Below are positions 20,705 to 32,371 of a stretch of DNA of 64,000 nt, in pieces. Both the position numbers and the translations under genes were made by a program. The notes below the pieces were generated by a model. The model saw only the letters and a list, made by a program, of their open reading frames with translations, searched no databases and was not told the origin of the DNA. Source of the stretch: Telmatactis stephensoni (Eukaryota; Cnidaria; Anthozoa; Actiniaria; Isophelliidae). The stretch lies in NCBI GenBank assembly GCA_029948255.1, contig JALIZF010001328.1, positions 124,001 through 188,000 of the forward strand, in the 5' to 3' direction. Numbering within the stretch: position 1 is the stretch's first letter; each line of letters starts with the position of its first letter.

Positions 20705-22070
20705 CAAGGGCACTAGGACAAAGTCGTTGTGTGTGAGTGATATGCAATAACCAGCTACAAATTGTACTTATCTGCAGTCAATCCTTTGAAGCTCTGAAGT
20801 CACATTATTTCCTCTGTTTTTGACCCTTCTGCCCTCTGTTCTAGCTGTTATAATGCTTTATCTTTGGTCAAACGAACGTTCCAACGGTTTGAATATCGAT
20901 ACTCGTTTGCAATTGGGGTCCAGTTCCCACTCCGCCAAACTTTAGTTAGCGATTAGTAGTAATAAGTTAATCAAATTCGACTTAATATCACTCTAAAAGA
21001 GAGGGGTGAGCAATAGAGCTCTTTCTATTGTCCTCTCGTCTGCTCCTATAATTGGATTATCTTGACAGGTAAGGGGGCCAGTGATGACAGATTTAACTTT
21101 AACGTTCCTACCAAGCCCACCAGCGAGCGGATTATTTTCGGTAATTTGACTACGAGTCAGTAAACAGAAAGCGTGACCGTTGGCCCGGCAGTAGAGGATT
21201 ATCCAAATCCGTTTGATCACGTAATCTATCGAACACTCAACTGAAACGCTTTTCGATCGGTGATCCACTCGGAACGATGGCCGCCTTGGTGTCTTGGAGA
21301 CAAAATACAACATCAATCAACAAAGACTGCTAAAAACTGCTATGTAAAATATGATGTGGTGTTCATACTAGAAATATAATCCTTTGTCCTCATTGTTATG
21401 GTGTTATTGTTATGCTAGAATTATGCTGTATTGTTCCCTTGGCTCTTCCCGGTCCATCTAAAATATTAATAGCTAACAGTTCTGTCAATATAAATGTGCC
21501 GGTTCAGATACAGAAAGTTTTATATTTGGATAATCCTCTAGAATCGGGAGCGGGAGAAATTAAGGCTGATATTTACCAAGGTTAGCCAAAATAATCCTCT
21601 TGAGGGTGGCCTTTGTAGAACGGTAAAGCCCAATTTTTCAATCACTGTCCCTCTTACCTGTCAAGATAATCCAATTATAGGAAAGACAAGAGGACAATAG
21701 AAAGAGTTCCATTGCTCACCCCTCTCTTTTAGTGATATTAAGTCGAATTTGATTAACTTATCAATTATAGCTAACTATATGGCGGAGGACAGACTGGAAC
21801 CCAAATTCCAAACGATACGGATATTCAAATCGTCGAAACGTTCGTTTTGCGCGTGTTCGGTAAATGTCGTTTTATAAAAGCTATAACAGAGGCCACAAAA
21901 GTCAAAAGCAGAGGGAATAATACTTGATAACCATAAAGGAGTGGCCTGAGATCCATACAATGTGCTAACTTGACGTGAGAGCTACAAAGGACTAACATCA
22001 GATAAGTACAATTTGTAGCTGGTTTATTGATATCACACACACACACGACGACTTTGTCCTAGTGCCCTTG
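20705..22070. mobile_element. 1366-bp palindromic element with 7-bp TSD, nested in a TIR
   Basis: Begins CAAGGGCACTAGGACAAAG and ends with its reverse complement. The arms are similar for about 400 bp each, around a core of about 570 bp. CCCTAAT is duplicated at 20698-20704 and 22071-22077; deleting the element plus one copy restores the host TIR exactly. No protein is recognisable. Long arms fit a foldback/MULE-type or hAT-type non-autonomous element; 7 bp fits neither canonical length well. Confidence 0.85.
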
Positions 22071-22385
22071 CCCTAATGCCTAAATTGAGCCATTTCTATA
22101 GGATTTATATATCTTTGAAGAGCTCACCTGTGAATTTTTTTTCAAAAATATTGAATTGTCATGCTGTTATGAGCGCTAAAAGAAATCGCGATTCATATAT
22201 TTTTGTGGTTTACTCTCCCTGCTGAATTAATTTTTGTCTCGCAGGCTCATATGCGGACAACCAATCAGAAGCGTTCATGATTTGCCCTTTGACGTAAGAA
22301 AAGGACACCATTCTGAACACGCGAAGTAAAAAAAGTAGTGAAAGTACAGTCATTTCAGTAGACTTTAAAGAATAATCAAAATATC

Positions 22386-23454
22386 ATGTCATCCGACGAA
22401 GAATTGTCAGTAACAAATAGCGAGGACTATTCCTCAGACGACACAGAAAGTATCGATTTCCAAGAAATCGAAACAGAGGAATGGCAGATCGTAGAAAGCC
22501 AGCAAGAAACGATGCCACAACATTATACCGCGTCGGATGACGAAGACACAACAGACAAATGCTTCGCGTACTCAGATGAGCCTCTGGCTGATGCCGCATG
22601 GCTGAAAAATTACAAAGAACAACAAGAAGAAAAGAGAAAACAAGAAGAAGAACTTAAGAAGCGGCTGGCTGGTGAAAGAAGGACTGGAGAATGGTAGATA
22701 TGGTGTTTTGTCACCTGGGAAGGCCGAATAAAACGCTGTAGGATTCTGAATGTATCTTTGGTTATGCCTAGGTGTAGATGTGGAAACTGCAGCCAGGAAC
22801 TGATAAAGAATATCAGCGGATGCTACTGCTGCCAGGAAAGCGACCTCGTACAAGAAGCCCTTGCAGAAGGACAAACATTAGCCTGCATAACCCAACACCC
22901 AGGCTTTCAGCCAGCCGTTTTAGACCAGTGGAGTCTAAGGATGGCTGTCAGTAAATTCAATACAAGAGAGAGAAAAAAAAAACTTACAAACAAACAGGAT
23001 CAGCAGAAAGGTGAGACTTTTTTATCATCTTGTATCTTTATCGGGCTCATCGTGAAATCTAGCTTTTGCCCAAGAGCTGTTGCCAGAGTTTGTTAAAAAA
23101 TTCAGTCTGGCATTACAGTGGTAAAAGTTGAGTCAATTCATTTGAAAAACGACAAACAATTTGTAAAATGTTTTGGTGCCCAAAGCTTCATGATTTGCAC
23201 TGTAAAAATGAGCTTTTTACAAACAAGGTTCTGCATCCCCAATTCGTTTGTCCTGATGACTTACCCAGCTAACTCTTGTGCATGTATTTTCCAGATTAAT
23301 GTGAGCAGTCGCATATCGACAGTTCACGCGGTTGGTGTATGGATTCCTTGGAAAGAAAAGAATTCCACTACCAGCATGTGCGTACACAGCCATTCGTAAA
23401 AAGTACCCTCTACAGGACTGCGAGGAACTAACAGGATTCGATCTCGACTGTTGA
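22386..23454 (+). CDS. P2X7 intracellular (ballast)-domain-like protein of a transposon
   Basis: Three exons: 22386-22693, 22772-23010 and 23309-23454. Junctions give W across the first (GEW-CRCGNC) and V across the second (QQK-V-AYRQF). The protein is about 230 residues with an acidic N-terminus, the YSDEPLADAAWLKNY motif, a charged helix, then zinc-binding CRCGNC...CYCCQE, CITQHPGFQPAVLDQWSLRMA and the C-terminal AYRQFTRLVYGFLGKKRIPLP. This is the P2X purinoceptor 7 C-terminal cysteine-rich fold, without any channel. Many cnidarian stand-alone copies exist; their role is unknown and here one travels inside a TIR element. The frame is intact. Confidence 0.8.
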
Positions 23455-23839
23455 TAAAACTAATGAGTTCATTATTTTGCATTTTGTTTCAAGAAATAGC
23501 TTATTTTCATCTTTCTTGTATCATTGTTATTTTCTAGAGTTAGGGTTTCAAACAGAATTGCTCAAACAGTTCCAATTTATTGTAAATACTTACAATTACA
23601 TCAACTTTCTTTCCATTCATTTACATCAACTTTGTAAATACTAATGAAGTTCTATAAAGACATAAAAAACAATCAAAAAAGTATTTGGATAAAAATGATA
23701 TATTTTGAATAAAAATGATACCTACATTTTGTAAGTGAATTTGTGTATATAACTTTGACTTATTGCAATAACCATAACCACTGTCCTTATTTTTATCATA
23801 TTGCCATAGAACAAAGTGTGATAGTCAAACAACAACAAA

Positions 23840-24200
23840 AGAACAGAATGGAATTAGAGTGTATTAAAGAGTGATACACTAAAGTGTGTTTCATGGGATA
23901 ATGAAAACCTCTCTAGCTGCCAAGTAGACTTTTTGACTCGGGATATGATAACTAATAAATAATATCATCATGGACATAAATATATAAATAGATAAATACA
24001 ATTACAATAAATACTTGTAATAAGTGGAGTGGTTTCTATTTGACCACGAAGGAATAGACAAACTGTCTAATAGCTGGTAGTAGACTCTAAAGCCATTTTC
24101 TTTTCTTCTTTATTGACTACTACAAACTAAATAGTCATTTTTCTTTCATGGTCAAATGAAAATCTCTCTAGTGTTTATTGAAGGAGGTATATCCATTCTA
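23840..24200. repeat. Inverted-repeat fragments related to small MITEs
   Basis: GGTTTCTATTTGACCACGAA (about 24033) pairs with the reverse complement of about 24145-24165, and ATGAAAACCTCTCTAG at about 23901 repeats at 24156. Small nested non-autonomous elements between the two genes. Ends not resolved. Confidence 0.45.
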
Positions 24201-24208
24201 TATCTAGC

Positions 24209-26663
24209 TTATTTTTGGTTTTTGGGACAGTGGGTCACATTTTTATGACCTTTCATTGGCTCTCTACAAGTTCTGCATCGCCCTTCCTTTGTCGCAGTAT
24301 TGATGCCTCTTGGTTCTTCTGGCTGTTCCAAAGGGACTGAAAACAGAAAATCAAATTATGCATTGTGTTGGGCAACACAACAAAAATAGAAATGGGCTAA
24401 TAGCATTATCAAGGTGGAATTATATTTTACTTACCTTCTGCGGTTGGAGGGACTTCCTTTGTAACCATTCTCTTTCTTTCATTTCTTTTGTGCACGGCAG
24501 CTTCTTGTCCAACATTGAAACCATTGGTTGTGGAGTCATCTGTTTAAGTTCTGCTACAGCAGCAGTCAGGTCCTCCTTGCTGGATTTCAGATAGAACTGG
24601 TAAAGCTCATGAACATAGTCTAACAAAACAATAGAACATTCCAAATCACATCAGCCAATAAATATAGCTATATCTAGTGCTGAAAGCAAAGCTTTACTAT
24701 ATTAGTGTATATGGTACATGTTTGAAAAATATACTATACAAACCAAAATTCTGTTTCATCTTTACATCCCTCACAGTTGCCTCGCCATTTTTGTATTTGG
24801 GAGAGCTGACTTTGACCTTTGGTGTGCCATCTGAATATATTTTTGCTTCTCTGTGTAAATTGTAGTTGAAATGCAGTGCAGCTAGTATGTGCCTGGAAAA
24901 GATATTAAAATAATTTTCATGTATTTATGCATGCTATTCCCAAAAAGAGACAGTATAAGTCAGTAATTTAACACACTTCTGTAGAGAGTATTCAAGACCT
25001 GTACTACCAAAAACCAATGCTAATGAGCTAGTAAGTGGTTCAAGAGAGCAGTTTTTATTGACTATGCTTGTATTTATTTAACAATTACCAACATCTATTT
25101 TTTGAACTCTATCTTTGAAGGGCCTGGCGTTTGGTTGCAAGCTTTCCTTGTAAGACCTCATTCTTTCTCATAAGACTGCTCTTTGTTGAATCGGTAAGTG
25201 TTTGCACTGACTTATGTTGTACCTTCAAGAAAGGTAAGCCATTTTATCAAAGACGACCTGAATTTAGTCAGCTTAATTTGTGAAATACAGGGATTTAGAG
25301 CTGGGGGAGTTCAGGGGGTGAACAACTTGGTAACTGTTTTAACTCACCAACTAATTTCAAACTAGATTTAACCTGTGGGAGGGGACAAAATAATACAGCC
25401 AACCAAATTAAAGACAAAGAGGGGTTCTTGAACCCTCCCCCCAACATATGACATACATGACAATGATTACAGTAAAGAATTACAGCTTACATTTAAATCA
25501 AGAGTGGAATTTTGACTGTTTTTTGGCTCTTCTCTCTCCTCTACTGAACTTAGCTAAAAAAGATAGGAAAATGACATAAATGACAATGATAATTTTTATA
25601 ATTGAACAGTAAAGAATTACATCTTACATTTAATTCTAAGGTGGCATTGTGACTGTTTTCTGCCTCTTCTCTCTCCTCTATTGAGCTTAGCTAAAAAAGA
25701 TGGGCGATGTTAACAATGATCATAATAATAATAACAATTAATAATATTCAAAACCTCATCAATAATTCCACAGGCAAACACAATGGAAATCACAAGCATG
25801 AAGAATACCTTGATTCTAACATTCCTCCTAATTTAAAACTTATACTGAATTTCCTCTGAAAATATTGACAAATTTTGGATTTTTTGCCAAAAACATGACT
25901 GTTGGGTTGGAGCTGTAAAGCTGTATAAAAAAGGTGCCAGTTGTGTTTGAAGTTTGTTTCAAGTATGAAAAATATACTTCATAAAACTCTCTTGCAAAGA
26001 GTTGCTGAGTGTCCTATGCACCCACAAGGATTTTTATACACAATATAAACTTGTTAGTTGCTTACATTTTGATCAACAGTGACGTCCTGAATTATGGTCC
26101 TTCGATCCTCGCGATGTTCCACGATCAATGAACTGAGTTCCCCCTGCTCTTTGGGGACCGGATCTTCGGTAATCTTTCCGATTCTTTCTTTCACTGATCT
26201 TGCATACTTAATTAAAAATATTTTGGCAATATTTTAGTAGAATACTCGATCAAATAACTTTCAAAATGCAAGGCATCATCGCGGTGCAAGTTAGCTTTTA
26301 TAGTATGCTCACCATTCTCTTTTGTGGCTTTGTTGGCGAACCTTTGGGATGACTCTCCGCATTTCTTTTGACTTGTATGGAGGGCCAAACACAGACTCCT
26401 AGCTCATCTTCTTTCAGTGTCTGCTTTAGGTTAGAGCTGAAAGATCTCGTGAAATCGGCTGCCGTGAAGTGTACCGAGCATATGCTTGACGAGTTACCCA
26501 GTGTCCAGTGTTTCCGAGTCTGGTTTACGAAGTTTATCCATTTTCTCCTTCTACCGCGAGCTTTCGATCTATCGTCATCTTTAAACGGTATCTTGTGAAG
26601 ACTTATACCTTTTGCCTTATTCGCAGAGTTATTGCACCCGAAAATAACGCATTTTTCCACCAT
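24209..26663 (-). pseudogene. THAP-domain transposase-like protein lacking its catalytic core
   Basis: Minus-strand exons: 26663-26313, 26206-26066, 25690-25628, 25553-25491, 25222-~25116, 24892-24744, 24619-24435 and 24322-24209. Exon 1 is a THAP zinc finger (MVEKCVIFGCNN, a Trp before NFVN, CSVHF). Two 21-codon exons are near copies (LSSIEEREEAENSHN / LSSVEEREEPKNSQN). A coiled-coil exon runs into a TAG. The C-terminal exons read HILAALHFNYNLHREAKIY, YVHELYQFYLKSS and a zinc knuckle (CRTCREPMKGHKNVTHC). In relatives I recall, a GDGR-type DDE core lies between the coiled coil and HILAALHFN; nothing like it is present in 24893-25115. An internal deletion is the simplest reading. An in-frame ATG at 26726 is an alternative start. 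Confidence 0.7.
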
Positions 26664-26951
26664 TTTTTCAACTAGAACTTCATGAATCTCGAATTTTGCA
26701 GTAACAACACAATACTCCTGTGGCATGAGGTCCTTTTCTTACGTCACGCTCCATATATGGATAGCATTGGCCGAGCGGAGACTAATGCGAATGCTGGGTG
26801 AAAGTATAGGAAATACTACCTTCACTTTAGATGCGTCTCAAAAAAAAGACGATTCAAGATTTTTGAATTTTTTATAAATAGGTTCTCCAAAGATGTAGTA
26901 ATTACTAAGAAATGGCTCAATTTAGGCATTAGGGGCACTTTAAATAACAAA

Positions 26952-27293
26952 GTGGTGTATTATGATGATGGCCTTAAGACAGCACCTCCTGATGATACCA
27001 GTCAAGTCATCAAAAACATGCTTTCTGGCTTTGCTCTGTTGTCTGCTCCATTATCAGACTTTGAAGAGAAGGAGTGGAACCTTGGTTTCCCTTTGCCAAG
27101 AATCAACATGCCGATACAACCAAGGGTTGGTGAAGGAGCAGGTAGTTGTGGCATTGGGGTTATCCTTGCTATAAAAGACATAATACAATCAAACAACCAC
27201 ATGCCTGTATTTAACTGGAGATTTACAGACATGAAGTCCCACAGAAGAGAACTAAAGCCCCTTGTATTGTATTTCAAAGAAATGAATTATTAA
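26952..27293 (+). pseudogene. C48/Ulp1-like peptidase, C-terminal catalytic fragment
   Basis: Open frame directly behind the right TIR of the THAP element. VVYYDDGLKTAPP supplies the catalytic Asp, and MPIQPRVGEGAGSCGIGVI has the Gln (oxyanion) and Cys of a C48-type peptidase, followed by a helical stretch. The catalytic His should lie upstream and is not found. The fragment ends at TAA 27291-27293. It is probably the 3' end of the gene starting at 18053, separated by the transposon. The call rests on the Asp-Gln-Cys pattern only. Confidence 0.5.
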
Positions 27294-28319
27294 AGCACTG
27301 GTAAAAGAACAAAACACTGAAATCAAGAAAAAATTGGATGTACTTAGAATCTTTACTTCAACAATATTAAAAATCTTTAATGCAGCAATATCTTTAATTT
27401 GCGGTTCAGTGAAATCTTGAAAACTGGTCTTGCAATTTCAACCAGAAAGGAATCAGGACAAGTGGTATGTAGAAAACAATATCACTAACATAAAATTGAA
27501 TTTAATTAGTACTACAATGTAGAGTGCGAACTACAGTGTAGTGCAAAGTAGAGTGGTTTACATAAACCTATGAAATACACTTTAGTGTATCACACTTTAT
27601 TACACTTTAATGTCCACACTTTCTTTTGTGTTTTTGGTGCTGACACTTTATTACACTTTAGTTGTTACACTTCAGTTATTTCATGGGTTTATGGATACCA
27701 CTCTATTGGTGCAAAAGTAAAAACTAAAGTGATGAAAAATATTACTAGTTAAACAATGTAAAACAAAGACTTCAGTATAAGCACCTTTGGACGTATGGAA
27801 AAGGTGCTAGAGTACACACACTTAAGAACAGTAATTTCTAACAGTCAAGCGTATGGGGAAATGGAAATTTTCACTTCACCCTTATCTTTTGTACACAGAT
27901 AGGCTATCTATGGGGAAGTAATAAAACAGCCCTAAAAAAGTTGGGAAATCCTCTGTTGCCATGGCAACGGCAAACTTTCCAAGTGACCACGCATATGGTA
28001 TTGTGAGACAAAAAAAACAATTAAAATTATCGATGCAATTTTTCCCCTAGTTCCTCGTCTGAATATTCTCATTGCAAAATGAAATATTAAAATCAGGCAA
28101 TATTGTTAGTGTATAAAATAACAACGGCAAATTTAGTTATAAATTTATACAATAGTTTTTTATTCATATTTCAGTAGGTTAAGTTAATCATTTCATTCTA
28201 GTTTTTGTTTTGTCTTTTTTATTTAGTTTTATTTAGCATAGATTATTATAGCCTCTAGGTTACGCAATTGCGCCTTATTGTGCTAATAGTAAGTTGTTGC
28301 ATATAGACGTTTTTACTGC
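27294..28319. other. Gene-free stretch with one MITE
   Basis: 27551-27703 is a TA-flanked MITE (listed separately). The rest is AT-rich without recognisable coding potential. Confidence 0.5.
27551..27703. mobile_element. 153-bp MITE with TA duplication and ACACTTTA repeats
   Basis: GAGTGGTTTACATAAACCTA at the left pairs with the reverse complement of the right end, about 60 bp of arm. TA occurs at 27549-27550 and 27704-27705. ACACTTTA-like motifs recur inside. Confidence 0.75.
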
Positions 28320-30715
28320 ATAATAATAAAAATAATAATAATAATAATACGGAATTTCTATAAATAGACAACCTGAGTGGAGATTTTATTCACACTACGG
28401 GTGTAAGATACTGCTTAGCCTCGACCCCAAGACCTGGGGCTTAGAGACTAAGCACACTCTGCAGAATGAGGGTGGTCCCTATGACCACAGACGTCTGCAT
28501 ACCACCCAGCACGTCTGGAATACCCAGATCTTTCAGGTACCCCTCAAGATTACTAGACACGACCCCTAGACAACCAACAACCAACGGAACCACCTTTGTT
28601 GACACCCGGTGCAACTTTCGTATCTCCTTTGCAAGAGGAGAATATTTAGCAATTTTCTCCTCTTCCTTCACCACCACATTACGATCCCAAGGCACCGAGA
28701 AATCAACAAAGGTCCACTTACGAGCCGCTCGATTCAACACAGTAACATCTGGACGATTATGTTCCATCTTCTGTGTTGTCTTGACGCTCCTGTCCCACCA
28801 AATCTCTACTTCTCCATCATCCGAAATCCTAACCTCATCTGGAACCTCCTTATACCAAACATCAGCACATTTCACTCCATACTTCCGACACAGCTCCCAA
28901 TACACCCTCAACCCCATCCGGTCATGTCTCTTCTTATATTGCTTCTGGGCCAAAACACTACAACCACTCGCCAAATGGCCAACAGACTCCACCTCCTTCC
29001 CACAAACCCTACACTTTGGATCCACATTCTCTTTCTGAATGGTTGCCCGGAAAAACCTTGTCCTCAGAGCTTGCTCCTGTGCTGCAAAAACAAACCCCTC
29101 AGTGCCCTTACCCAAATATCCTGCCCTTAACCACTGCCAAGACCGCTCATCAGCAACCTCGCTCACATCCCTCATGAATTTTCCATGCAACCTCTTCTCT
29201 AGGAAATTTTCTTTCCTCTCCTTCTGCACCCTCTTCTTATACTCCTTCTTTGTCTCACCAACCTGCAACGACTCACCAACCACCTTTAGCATCCACTCGT
29301 CACTCTCTTTAACATACCCAAACAAACCCAGCTCTTCTGCCCTCACACAGTCAACAATACTGATCAGCCCCCTACCACCATGCTTCCTTTTCATGTACAA
29401 CCTCGGAACACTCCCCTTCTTGTGAAAGACCCCAAACATTGTCAACCTCTTTCTCGTTTTTACATCCATCTCCTTCAACTCCCGATCACTCCAGTCCAAA
29501 ATCCCAGCACTATACCTTACCACACTGACAGCCCAAGCATTGATCGCCTTGATCAAATTACCACCATACAACTTCGACTTTGCCACAAGCTTCACCTTTC
29601 TCAAGTACTCATCTCTTACTTTCTTCCTCATTTCCTTCTGCATGATATCTGCCCCTTCTAACACACCCAAGTACTTATACCCATTCTCGTCCATCTCACT
29701 CATCACCTGACCATCAGGCAAAACAATCCCTTCACAACGTTCTTTAGTTCCCTGCTTTAATACCAACACTGCACACTTGTCCAAACCAAACTCCATCCCA
29801 ATATCCCTCGAATATACCTGAACCACCTCAATCAACCTCTCCAACTCCTCCTCCGATCTACTATACAACTTCAAGTCATCCATGAACAGCAGATGATTCA
29901 TCACCTGATGGTCCTTTCCAAACTTGTACCCGATGGTCTCCCTTCTCAACAACATGGTGAGGGGGATCATAGCGAGAACAAACAGCAGAGGGGACAGTGA
30001 ATCCCCCTGGAATATTCCACGCTTAATCCCCACTTCTCCCAACACTTCCCCATTCGATGTCAACACAGTCCTCCAATCCTTCATACTACCACACAACAGT
30101 CCCATCACATTATCAGCCACCTTCACCATCTCCAACATCTCCACAAGCCAGGAATGTGGCACCATGTCATATGCCTTCCTGTAATCAATCCACCCCATCG
30201 CTAAACATCTCTTCCTAACCCGCGCTTCCCTCCAAACAGCCTTGTCAATTAACAACTGATCCTTTGTCCCTCTCGACATCTTCCGACATCCCTTCTGCTC
30301 ATCCTGCAACAACCCATTCACGTCCAAATGCTGATACAGCTTCTCAGCCAAAATCCCAGTGAGAAGCTTCCACATCAACGGTAAACATGTTATTGGTCTG
30401 TAATTGCTTGCCACTGTTCCTTTGGCACGATCCTTCTGAATCAGCACAGTCCTACCCTTCACCATCCAGTCTGGCACCTGCCCTCTAGTCAAACAACCAT
30501 GTAAACTCTTTGCAATCATCCCATGCAAAGACCTGAACCTCTTAAACCAAAATCCCCTCACACCATCTGGACCTGGAGCCTTCCAATTAGCCATCTTCCG
30601 GATTCCACCTTGGACATCATTAACACTGATACAAACTTCACCTTGCTTTGTCACATCACTCGTCTTATCTCTAGGTGAAGTTTGTATCAGTGTTAATGAT
30701 GTCCAAGGTGGAATC
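28320..30715 (-). mobile_element. R4/Dong-like LINE inserted at a TAA microsatellite, 5' truncated
   Basis: Minus-strand element whose 3' end runs into (TAA)n at 28320-28350 and whose 5' end abuts (TAA)n at 30716. The open frame 30717-28441 (758 codons) has RT motifs NWKAPGPDG, WIDYRKAYDMVPH, GIFQGDSLSPLLF and HLLFMDDLKLYS. Next come a CCHC zinc motif (CRVCGKEVESVGHLASGC) and a restriction-like endonuclease (RPDVTV, VDFSVP). MDDLK plus this endonuclease and TAA targets is the R4/Dong pattern. It retrotransposes by target-primed reverse transcription. The N-terminal region is missing, and the first residues come from an inverted duplicate, not from the element's own start. Confidence 0.85.
30601..30715. 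repeat. 5'-inversion at the LINE end (43-bp perfect inverted repeat)
   Basis: 30601-30643 and 30673-30715 are perfect reverse complements with a 29-bp loop, directly at the truncated 5' end. This is the footprint expected from twin priming or template switching during insertion. Confidence 0.85.
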
Positions 30716-30811
<96 letters not shown>

Positions 30812-30841
30812 TAATAATAATAATATAATAATAATAATAAT
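30716..30841. repeat. (TAA)n microsatellite
   Basis: About 125 bp of AAT repeats. It sits between the LINE on the left and another LINE fragment on the right, and is a probable target site for both. Confidence 0.95.
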
Positions 30842-30859
30842 GATTATTGCGGACGGACG

Positions 30860-31800
30860 CAATAAGTCTAGCCACTCTGAAACATCTTAAGCTTAACGCT
30901 TTCATAATGCGTTTTAGCTCATATTTAATAGTCCTTGGAAGCATAGCTATCATAATGCAACACGTTCGTGGCCAAATAAATACTTCAAGTGAAGTTGGAG
31001 AAACGAATGATGGAAGAACATCTCGCAGAAGGACAAAATGGACGCTCAAAATGAATTCAGATCTGGTTGATGCAAGATAGGAGGCAGAAGCGCTTTATTC
31101 CTCACAAGAATGCCCAGTAAAAAGTAATGGAAGAAAGATTGGAATAATGGAGCTTACAAAGCAATTCTGGGAAGCTAAAGGGTACGCTAGTTTGAGAAAT
31201 CAGCTCAAAATCTTCGAAATCAATATGCAAATTTAGTGAAGGAAGCAAGTCAACCAGAACAAACATCTATGAATGAAATTAGAAATCAGATGGTTCGATA
31301 AATGGCTGGAAATGTGCATAGAACATCATGGACTACCCACAAAAGTAACAAGGCTTATCAAGAACATCATAAAGAATTGGAGAATAACTATAGAAATACA
31401 GACAGAGGATGGAATGACTAGCATTGGCCCGATTTGTTTACATCATGGAATTCTACAGGGAGATTATTCACGATGTGCCTCAATCCTATTGCATGGTACC
31501 TGAGAAACAATCAAGAATACGCGCTTACACATCTACAAAACCACAAGCTAACACATTTGCTATATGTAGATGATCTGAAAACTTTCCACAAGTCAACAAC
31601 AAAAGCAATGGTAGAAACACGTCAAATGGAAGATATGTTCAGAGATATTGGTCTAGAATGGGGTTTGGATAAGTGCGCTACTGTCAATGTTGTGAGAGGA
31701 AAATAATACCTACTGAAAACCTCCTGTTGAACGAGAAGGATAAGTTTCTTGGAAAGTCTGAAAACTTTGTACAACTGGATAAAGAAGTCTACAAGTACGC
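30860..31800 (+). pseudogene. Degenerate R4/Dong-like LINE fragment
   Basis: RRRTKWTLKMNSDLV (about 31032) and the following FWEAKGYASL-like region belong to the N-terminal domain of this LINE type. 31280-31800 carries RT pieces: KWLEMCIEHHGLPTKVTRL, GILQGD, HLLYVDDLKTFHKS and LEWGLDKCATV. Several frameshifts and a large internal gap between the parts make it non-functional. It is related to the element at 32598-34640 (same YVDDLKT motif), in the opposite orientation. Confidence 0.75.
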
Positions 31801-32371
31801 CAGTGAAGAATACCAACAAACACAGCATCATCTGCTACACCTTCAACAGCAACAACCCAATCAACTACCCAGCTTCAGTGTCTACGAGATCTCTAGCCAG
31901 CTTTCAGGAAACGACACAGGGACTGGTGTCACAGAATGGTTTTTACCAAGAAACATATGCCAGTCTCTGCTTGATGGAAGAAATGGGAACAATGCATGTA
32001 CATTGATTGCTCTGAACTTTGGTTTGTTATATCAGAAGAGCAGCCTTGTTATGCCTCTCAGTGGATGCAACTTGGACAATGCCTGGAAATTGTTCTTGGT
32101 TGAGGCAATCACTACTGGTAATGACTTGCATGATGAACTATTTCATGGTGAGGCTGTTAACCTGGCAGTGGATGAAGCAATTGATGCAGCTGGGGAACAA
32201 TGTGAACTTCAAGGTATAACTACTGAATACAGTGTGTTTGGAACTGATCCTCTATCTCAATTTGAGAGTATCATCAACACTATCACACAACAGAAAGAGT
32301 CATTTCATGTACTGTTGGTAAATGACATGGCAATGTTGCTTATTGTAGACAACAATGGTACATTGATCTAG
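31800..32371 (+). CDS. Unrecognised cnidarian repeat-family protein, papain-like start (NACT) but truncated
   Basis: One clean frame. It starts in LINE-derived sequence, then reads LPSFSVYEISSQLSG, GNNACTLIALNFGLLY, LVMPLSGCNLDNAWKLFLVEA, TTGNDLHDELFHGEAVNLAVDEAIDAAGE and ends MLLIVDNNGTLI-stop. Similar sequences, as I recall, are multicopy in cnidarians and continue with a DSH-H motif. Cys in NACT and a later His would suit a cysteine peptidase, but the His part is absent here. Function is not established; truncation is inferred. Confidence 0.4.

Larger units (their letters stand above)
20692..26940. mobile_element. TIR transposon carrying P2X7-C-like and THAP genes, invaded by a second element
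   Basis: The right end reverse-complements to AAGTGCCCCTAATGCCTAAA. The left end reads AAGTGCCCCTAAT at 20692-20704, then, after the inserted 20705-22070 element and its TSD copy, GCCTAAATTGAGCC at 22078. Similarity continues about 80 bp inward. TAA flanks both ends (20689-20691, 26941-26943), so a 3-bp duplication is plausible. Genes: 22386-23454 plus strand and 24209-26663 minus strand, convergent. Without the nested insert it is about 4.9 kb. The transposase core appears to be deleted, so this copy is probably non-autonomous. Confidence 0.8.

Noticed and set aside
20993..22046. ORFs inside the palindromic element
   Set aside because: Mirror-image frames from the inverted arms with no recognisable motif.
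28466..30184. Plus-strand frames over the first LINE
   Set aside because: Antisense of an intact RT/endonuclease frame.
30671..31049. Poly-Tyr and poly-Leu frames
   Set aside because: Pure read-through of a (TAA)n microsatellite.
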